From an uncultured Collinsella sp. (GTDB lineage Bacteria; Actinomycetota; Coriobacteriia; Coriobacteriales; Coriobacteriaceae), in contig USKV01000111.1 in assembly GCA_900555355.1 (NCBI GenBank), positions 1 through 5,623 on the forward strand: a DNA stretch of 5,623 nt. The letters run 5' to 3'. The translations under genes and the position numbers were made by a program. Position 1 is the first letter of the stretch. Each line of letters opens with the position of its first letter. Below are positions 4,076 through 5,623 of this stretch, piece by piece. The notes under the pieces were generated by a model. It was not told the origin of the DNA. It ran no database searches and saw nothing but the letters and a program-made list of their open reading frames with translations.

Positions 4076-5623
4076 ATGGCGATTCGGACGATGGGGCCGA
4101 GCGGACAATGCGATAAAGAGCCGGGGGCTGCCGAGGCGGCGCTGCCCGAACTGCTGGCGCCTGCCGGGGGACTCGATCAGATGCTCGCGGCGATTGCAGC
4201 GGGCGCCGATGCTATCTATGCGGGCCTGGGCGGGTTTAACGCCCGCGTGAGCGCACACGGCTTTACCGACGACGAGTTTTTGCGCGGCTGCGTCGTGGCG
4301 CATGCGCACGGCGTGCGTGTATACGTGACGCTCAACGTGTTTGTGTTCGATGACGAGTTGGCCGACGCGGTGGCGCTGGGGGCGCATGCGCATGAGTTGG
4401 GTGCCGATGCCTTGATCGTGGCGGATGCCGGTCTGGCCTGCGCGTTGCGCGCGGCGATTCCCGGGGTCGAGATTCACCTGTCCACGCAGGCGGGCGTCCA
4501 TAGCGAAGGCGCCGTGCGCCTGGCTGCAGACGAGCTCGGGGTCGAGCGCGTGACGACCGCCCGCGAGCTGGCGGTCGACGAGATTGCCGCCCTGTGTGCT
4601 ACCGGCGTGCCTATCGAGGTGTTCTGCCACGGCGCGATTTGCATTGGATATTCGGGCGCCTGCGAGTTTTCGGCCCTGCGGCGTGGACGATCGGCGATGC
4701 GCGGCGACTGTACGCAGCCGTGCCGCCTGGCGTACGACCTGGTGGACGAGGCGGGGGAGAGCGTCGTTTCCGTGGAGGGCGATCGTCTGCTGTGCCCGCG
4801 CGACTATCTGGGCATTGCGCACCTGCCCGAGCTTGTCGGGGCCGGGGTGGCGTCGCTCAAGATCGAGGGGCGCATGAAAAACCCCGACTACGTGTTCAAC
4901 GTGGTGCGGGTGTGGCGTCGTGCACTCGATATGCTGCGCGATGGCTCGTGGGATGCCGCTGCCGTGTCGGTGCTCGAGCGCGAGCTGGGCAGGTCGTTCA
5001 ACCGCGGGTTTACCGATGCGTATCTGCGGGGGCGATCGGGTGCTGAGCTCATGAGCTTTGAGCGTGCGATTAACCAGGGCGTGCGCGTGGGCCACTTGGT
5101 AACTGTGGGTCACGAAGAGGTGACCGTCGAGCTCGATGCCGCCGTGGCCGCGGGCGACACGCTCGAGATTCGGTTCTATCCGGGTGTCGACGCGCGTCCC
5201 GATGTGCCCAAGCGCTGGCCGCAGGTGCCCTGCCCGGTGGATGCCGCAGCGGGGAAGCGCGTCGTCGTGCATTGCAAGCGTAAGGTGGACGCGGGCTGCG
5301 AGGTATACCTGATTCGTAGCGCCGGCGTGTTGGATCAGACGGCGGCGGTGTTGGAGCGCATGCGGGCCGAGGCGGATGCGATTGCGCCCGTTGCGCGCGC
5401 CGTTGAGGTGCTGCCCTTTGAGGACGTTGCGGTGGATAGCGGTGCGTCGCCGGAGTTGGTGGGGTCGGCGGGGCCGGCAAAGCGCGAGGATTTTGCTCGT
5501 ATGGTCTTTGCCTGGGAGCTGATGGATGTGGGTCCGCGCGATGAGCGAGATCTGTCCGATACAACGGTGGTGCTCGACGAAGTGTGCCGCGCGGGCGACG
5601 CCGAGCGGACTCGGGCGCTTATT
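4076..5623 (+). CDS. Peptidase U32 family protein (RlhA/TrhP-like RNA hydroxylation factor), 3' end missing
   Basis: The frame is open for 516 codons to the window end, so the protein is partial. It opens with the U32 N-terminal pattern ELLAPAGGLDQMLAAIAAGA (25-44) and DAIYAGLGGFNAR (45-57), followed by VTLNVFVFDDEL (84-95), GADALIVAD (109-117) and HLSTQAGVHS (134-143). The family signature spans 181-217: EVFCHGAICIGYSGAC, then RGDCTQPCR. Cys189, Cys196, Cys212 and Cys216 match the conserved cysteines thought to hold an iron-sulfur cluster. A beta-rich segment follows (about 335-370, GVRVGHLVTV...GDTLEIRF), then a less familiar region. Although named peptidases (after a reported collagenase, PrtC), studied members act in RNA hydroxylation: TrhP for 5-hydroxyuridine in tRNA and RlhA for C2501 of 23S rRNA, using prephenate-derived chemistry. 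The long extension beyond residue 400 suggests the longer RlhA-like, DUF3656-containing form; this is inference. It is divergent from the PBP gene. Very GC-rich at third codon positions. Confidence 0.93.
   Translation, partial: MAIRTMGPSGQCDKEPGAAEAALPELLAPAGGLDQMLAAIAAGADAIYAGLGGFNARVSAHGFTDDEFLRGCVVAHAHGVRVYVTLNVFVFDDELADAVALGAHAHELGADALIVADAGLACALRAAIPGVEIHLSTQAGVHSEGAVRLAADELGVERVTTARELAVDEIAALCATGVPIEVFCHGAICIGYSGACEFSALRRGRSAMRGDCTQPCRLAYDLVDEAGESVVSVEGDRLLCPRDYLGIAHLPELVGAGVASLKIEGRMKNPDYVFNVVRVWRRALDMLRDGSWDAAAVSVLERELGRSFNRGFTDAYLRGRSGAELMSFERAINQGVRVGHLVTVGHEEVTVELDAAVAAGDTLEIRFYPGVDARPDVPKRWPQVPCPVDAAAGKRVVVHCKRKVDAGCEVYLIRSAGVLDQTAAVLERMRAEADAIAPVARAVEVLPFEDVAVDSGASPELVGSAGPAKREDFARMVFAWELMDVGPRDERDLSDTTVVLDEVCRAGDAERTRALI

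Noticed and set aside
4037..5272. 411-codon open frame on the minus strand, opposite the U32 family gene
   Set aside because: Its translation is His/Arg/Ala-rich with no recognisable domain, and it is fully antisense to a gene with strong family motifs and a good ribosome site. Long antisense frames are expected opposite GC-rich genes.

Overview
The window looks like ordinary chromosomal sequence from a high-GC Gram-positive bacterium. I think a Coriobacteriia member such as Collinsella is most likely. This rests on general impression: GC-rich codon use, clear Shine-Dalgarno sites, an ArgR-type regulator, and a class A penicillin-binding protein with a long Thr/Gly/Pro tail. The genus is an inference and no marker gene here proves it.

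Layout, left to right. (1) Positions 1-957, plus strand: the 3' part of a family 2-like glycosyltransferase gene whose start lies before the window. (2) Positions 958-1089: a short intergenic region with a perfect 11-bp inverted repeat, a candidate promoter and a candidate ArgR box. (3) Positions 1090-1527, plus strand: argR, the arginine-responsive repressor, complete. (4) Positions 1528-1711: a convergent intergenic region with two strong hairpin terminators, one closing argR (plus) and one closing the gene that comes in from the right (minus). (5) Positions 1712-3910, minus strand: a complete class A (bifunctional) penicillin-binding protein with all glycosyltransferase and transpeptidase motifs intact and a low-complexity C-terminal tail. 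(6) Positions 3911-4075: a divergent intergenic region of 165 bp with two small inverted repeats. (7) Positions 4076-5623, plus strand: the 5' part (516 codons) of a peptidase U32 family gene of the RlhA/TrhP type. It has the four-cysteine signature and runs off the right end of the window.

The genes do not form one pathway. The penicillin-binding protein builds peptidoglycan outside the membrane. The glycosyltransferase may act in cell-surface glycan synthesis. ArgR controls arginine metabolism. The U32 protein probably takes part in RNA hydroxylation. Each complete gene appears to be its own transcription unit: argR has its own promoter candidate and terminator, and the PBP gene and U32 gene are divergent. 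I found no mobile element, CRISPR array, tRNA or rRNA, and no convincing sign of an undescribed system. The points most worth a second look are the regulatory structure upstream of argR, the altered metal-binding motif in the glycosyltransferase, the Asn in the ArgR arginine-binding motif, and the tail of the penicillin-binding protein.
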